Shown piece by piece: positions 61,641-64,000 of a stretch of DNA of 64,000 nt. This DNA comes from Ardenticatenaceae bacterium (GTDB lineage Bacteria > Chloroflexota > Anaerolineae > Promineifilales > Promineifilaceae), in the NCBI GenBank assembly GCA_020634435.1, contig JACKBS010000004.1, forward strand, positions 930,001 through 994,000. The letters run 5' to 3'. The position numbers and the translations under genes were made by a program. The first letter of the stretch is position 1, and every line of letters begins with the position of its first letter. The notes below the pieces were generated by a model. It was not told the DNA's origin. It saw only the letters and a list, made by a program, of their open reading frames with translations, and ran no database searches.

Positions 61641-62557
61641 GCACTACAAACTTGTTGGATTTACGGCCGTTGTCTATCGGCGAACTTTTGGATCGCACTT
61701 TTCGGATTTTTCGCAAGCATTTTCTAACCTTTGTTCTGATCGCGATCATCATGCAGCTGCCCGTTTCAATCTTGCAAGTCGGGTCCGCCTTAATGGTCAA
61801 TAATTTTGCGTTAGGTACGATGGCTGGAAACCCTTTCGACAATCCCGAGATTATTCTCCCCACCATGCTGGTCAGTCTGGGCATTGGGTTTGCTTCATTC
61901 ATTATTACCCAGGTGGGCACAGCTGCGCTGACTCAGGCCGTATCCGATAGCTACCTGGGCCGCACGGTGAGCTTCGACAGCGCCTTCAGCCGCATGGGCA
62001 ACACCTGGTTTAAGCTCATCCTGGCCACTATTGTGGGCGGCTTCTTCATGTTTGGCTTGCTCATACCTATCATGTTAGGCTCATTCATTCCTTGCCTGGG
62101 CTTTTTTATTGCGTTGATTGGCATGTTCTTTCTTGGAGCCGTTGCCAGCATTCTGTTTTCACTGCTACCACCAGTAGTTGTGCTGGAAAGGGCTAGCGTT
62201 ATCGACGCCGTTAAGCGAGCTTGGACCTTGAGCAGACTGCGCTTTTGGTGGGTGCTTGGTTACCTGGTCTTGCTGACGGTATTAACCTTCGTCATTATTT
62301 TTGGCCCGGCCGCAGTCATTGGTGTCGTGTTGGGTCTCGTTTTGGGCGAGATGAGCATCCTGGTACAAAGCATCGTTCAACAATCGGCTACCCTGGTATT
62401 AACGGCCGTTTTCCTGCCCATTCGCATCGCCGCCGTTACACTGATGTACTTTGATCTGCGCATTCGTTTTGAAGGGTTCGACCTGGTGGTTTTGGCCTCG
62501 GCCAATGAAACTGTTCTCGACGCTGCGCCCAACCTAACAAACAAAACCATTTTATGA
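61637..62557 (+). CDS. Multi-pass membrane protein, copy 1
   Basis: A 306-residue membrane protein with about six helices. It opens with the conserved RPLSIGELLDRTFRIFRKHF and ends LMYFDLRIRFEGFDLVVLA, the frame of a family annotated as glycerophosphoryl-diester-phosphodiesterase membrane domain or YciC-like. The RASVIDAVKRAWTLSRLRFW segment in the fourth loop is also typical. No catalytic role is known. GGAGG lies upstream. The next gene is a paralogue overlapping by four bases, so the two may form a heteromeric complex. Confidence 0.7.
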   Translation: MSTTNLLDLRPLSIGELLDRTFRIFRKHFLTFVLIAIIMQLPVSILQVGSALMVNNFALGTMAGNPFDNPEIILPTMLVSLGIGFASFIITQVGTAALTQAVSDSYLGRTVSFDSAFSRMGNTWFKLILATIVGGFFMFGLLIPIMLGSFIPCLGFFIALIGMFFLGAVASILFSLLPPVVVLERASVIDAVKRAWTLSRLRFWWVLGYLVLLTVLTFVIIFGPAAVIGVVLGLVLGEMSILVQSIVQQSATLVLTAVFLPIRIAAVTLMYFDLRIRFEGFDLVVLASANETVLDAAPNLTNKTIL

Positions 62558-63594
62558 CCGCACTTTCTGATAACTTACAACCGCTAAGCATGACCCAACT
62601 GCTGGACCGGGCTATCCGCCTGTATCGCAGCAACTTCCTCATTTTTGTGGGGATTGTGGCCCTGGCGCAGATTCCAGCAACGGCCGTAAATATGATCGGT
62701 CTCTGGCTGGCCCCCGCCCCAGAAACGATTAACATGAACCCCACCTCAGTCACCGAGATGTGGCTGCAAATCTTTGAAAGCAGCGGCTTTGTCAATAACG
62801 GCTGGCTCTGGCTGGGGCGCCTCGTCACCCTGCTGCTGGTACAGCTAGCCACCGCCGCCATGACCAAAGCCGTCGCCGAAAATTACCTGGGGCACAAGAT
62901 TGGGCTGTTTGAAGCGTACCAGAAAATCGGCCGTTCCGGCGTTGCCCTGCTCATTGCCACCTTCCTTGGCATTTTTCTCATAATGGGCCTGGCCATTTGG
63001 TGGATCATCGTGCCCTGCATTGGCTGGCTCAGCGGCCTGGGCATGATATTTTTCCTTAGCCTGGTCATTCTGCCCCTGGTCGCGCCGATTATCGTGCTGG
63101 AGCATCGCTCGGCCGGGCAGGCCATCCAGCGGGCCTGGGATTTAGGTCGGCGGCGCTTTTGGTGGCTCATCGGTTTTATGCTACTGCTGGGCTTGTTTGG
63201 CCAGATTGTGGTTACTGGGCCAGCCTTTTTGTCCGTTTTTGCGGTGGAAAGCATCGTTGGCAGCGGCATAAACACAACCACTTCCTCGCTCATCCAGCAG
63301 GTGATCATGCTGCTGCTGAGGCTCATTTATCTGCCGCTTCAGCTCAGCTGCGTGACCCTGCTCTATTTCGACATTCGCGTCCGCACCGAAGGGTTCGATC
63401 TGGCCGTCCTGGCCCTGTCTGACCAGGTGGATTCGGAAACGTTACGCGTTACAGCCCCCCCTTTGGAAAAAAACGTTGTGCCGCGCTGGGAAGAGATTGG
63501 CTATTTTTCGCTCATCACTATCGCTTTTGTTGTGGTGTACATCGCCCTGCTCCTGATTTTCCTGGTGGCGGCATTGGGATTTAGTGGGTTTTAA
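62554..63594 (+). CDS. Multi-pass membrane protein, copy 2
   Basis: A 346-residue paralogue of the preceding protein. It repeats QPLSMTQLLDRAIRLYRSNF, EHRSAGQAIQRAWDLGRRRFW and LLYFDIRVRTEGFDLAVLA, and adds a C-terminal extra helix (YFSLITIAFVVVYIALLLIFLVA) after a charged linker. Start ATG 62554 overlaps the previous stop as ATGA. The stop overlaps the start of the next gene by one base (TAATG). Three genes with such coupling form one operon of unknown envelope role. Confidence 0.7.
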   Translation: MTALSDNLQPLSMTQLLDRAIRLYRSNFLIFVGIVALAQIPATAVNMIGLWLAPAPETINMNPTSVTEMWLQIFESSGFVNNGWLWLGRLVTLLLVQLATAAMTKAVAENYLGHKIGLFEAYQKIGRSGVALLIATFLGIFLIMGLAIWWIIVPCIGWLSGLGMIFFLSLVILPLVAPIIVLEHRSAGQAIQRAWDLGRRRFWWLIGFMLLLGLFGQIVVTGPAFLSVFAVESIVGSGINTTTSSLIQQVIMLLLRLIYLPLQLSCVTLLYFDIRVRTEGFDLAVLALSDQVDSETLRVTAPPLEKNVVPRWEEIGYFSLITIAFVVVYIALLLIFLVAALGFSGF

Positions 63595-64000
63595 TGGGCT
63601 GGTGGGGGAAAAACGGCCGTTTCCGGCCGTGGCTAATTGTCTTTTGCGTGCTGCTAGCGGCTGCTCGTCCAGCCCTGGCGCAAAACAGTCGCCTGACGCT
63701 GGATGCCTACTGGGACACCATTACCCAAATTCGGGATGATTTGCGCGAAGCCGGGGAAGAGGGAACGGCCGTTCGACAAACTGCCGTCGCCACCCTCACT
63801 GCCATTACCGAAATTGAACTAGCCGACGGCCGTAGCCAGCCTATCGACCACACCTTTCTCATTCGCCAGCTGCAAGACGAAGAAATAACCACCGCCCAAC
63901 TGGTACAGCTGCTCACAGCTTACCTCAGCAGCCGACTTACTTGGCCCGATCCCACGCTGCCGGAGCTAGATCAGGCAGCGCTAGATGAAATTTTGAGCCA
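63594..64000 (+). CDS. Secreted protein, N-terminal part (runs off the window)
   Basis: An open frame from ATG 63594 continues through the window end: 135 complete codons. It starts with a signal peptide (WLIVFCVLLAAARPALAQ, cleavage probably after ALA near residue 29) and continues as a helical, acidic region (LDAYWDTITQIRDDLREAGE, FLIRQLQDEEITTAQLVQLL). In related operons the gene after the two membrane proteins encodes a DUF4129-type membrane protein; I cannot confirm that from this part. Three iterated palindrome copies fall in the first 250 bases. Confidence 0.72.
   Translation, partial: MGWWGKNGRFRPWLIVFCVLLAAARPALAQNSRLTLDAYWDTITQIRDDLREAGEEGTAVRQTAVATLTAITEIELADGRSQPIDHTFLIRQLQDEEITTAQLVQLLTAYLSSRLTWPDPTLPELDQAALDEILS

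Larger units (their letters stand above)
91..63833. repeat. Dispersed highly iterated palindrome ACGGCCGT
   Basis: The 8-base palindrome ACGGCCGT, most often inside AACGGCCGTT, recurs through the whole window. The first copy is at 92-99 and the last at 63826-63833. A manual pass gives about 95 copies, roughly one per 670 bases, where base composition alone predicts one or two. Many further near-copies differ in one outer base (GCGGCCGT, ACGGCCGC, ACGGCCGA). In genes it is read in all three frames, as Thr-Ala-Val, Asn-Gly-Arg or Lys/Glu-Arg-Pro, so the constraint is on DNA rather than protein. It is scarce in the beta-helix gene, the distal sugar-transferase region and most of the insertion-sequence cluster. 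Confidence 0.93.

Overview
The window looks like part of a bacterial chromosome, most likely from a filamentous or biofilm-forming Chloroflexota (Anaerolineae, Ardenticatenia or Promineifilum-like). This is inference. It rests on the monoderm-type envelope genes (no outer-membrane export or LPS genes), secreted and lipoproteins with Pro/Thr-rich linkers, a C-terminal hydrophobic tail typed LPFIVK, promoters placed directly on start codons, and intergenic palindromes of kinds I associate with that phylum. No taxonomic marker gene is present. The most striking genome-wide feature is a highly iterated palindrome with core ACGGCCGT (often AACGGCCGTT). By hand I count about 95 copies in 64 kb, in all reading frames and in intergenic DNA, comparable to cyanobacterial HIP1.

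Region 1 (1-24.9 kb) is an exopolysaccharide locus, all on the + strand and tightly packed. It holds a nucleotide-sugar dehydrogenase, two GT2 and five GT4 glycosyltransferases, a DUF5672 protein, six sulfotransferases, two sulfatase-like proteins of the alkaline phosphatase superfamily, a secreted beta-helix protein, an O-antigen polymerase/ligase, a polyprenyl-phosphate sugar transferase and a fused Wzz/tyrosine kinase. Together they suggest a sulfated, perhaps also phospho-modified, surface polysaccharide. No flippase is visible in the window.

Region 2 (25-34.9 kb) holds a queuosine-precursor transporter with a terminator-bearing leader, a small ABM-like protein, an ABC-F gene broken by two one-base homopolymer losses, and a 4-kb graveyard of insertion sequences (IS982, IS481, IS630 and IS3 types plus a 162-bp MITE). 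A D-2-hydroxyacid dehydrogenase and a small LiaI-like/PspC envelope-stress pair follow.

Region 3 (34.9-46.6 kb) starts with a PspA homologue. A second polysaccharide module follows: a WbaZ-like mannosyltransferase, two Wzz-type proteins and a separate CpsD-type kinase. Then come five adjacent multi-membrane-spanning proteins, GT87 and GT39 glycosyltransferases and relatives.

Region 4 (46.7-64 kb) is mostly housekeeping: dtd, a degenerate histidine-kinase-like protein, a sugar-dehydrogenase-like lipoprotein, YggS, YggT, an acyl-CoA dehydrogenase operon on the minus strand that includes a 29-residue membrane peptide, priA, tRNA-Arg(CCT), a gamma-glutamylcyclotransferase-like protein, a double-length eukaryote-like phosphofructokinase, an HtrA protease behind a promoter embedded in a palindrome, a baeRF-type protein, two paralogous membrane proteins and the start of a secreted protein that runs off the end.
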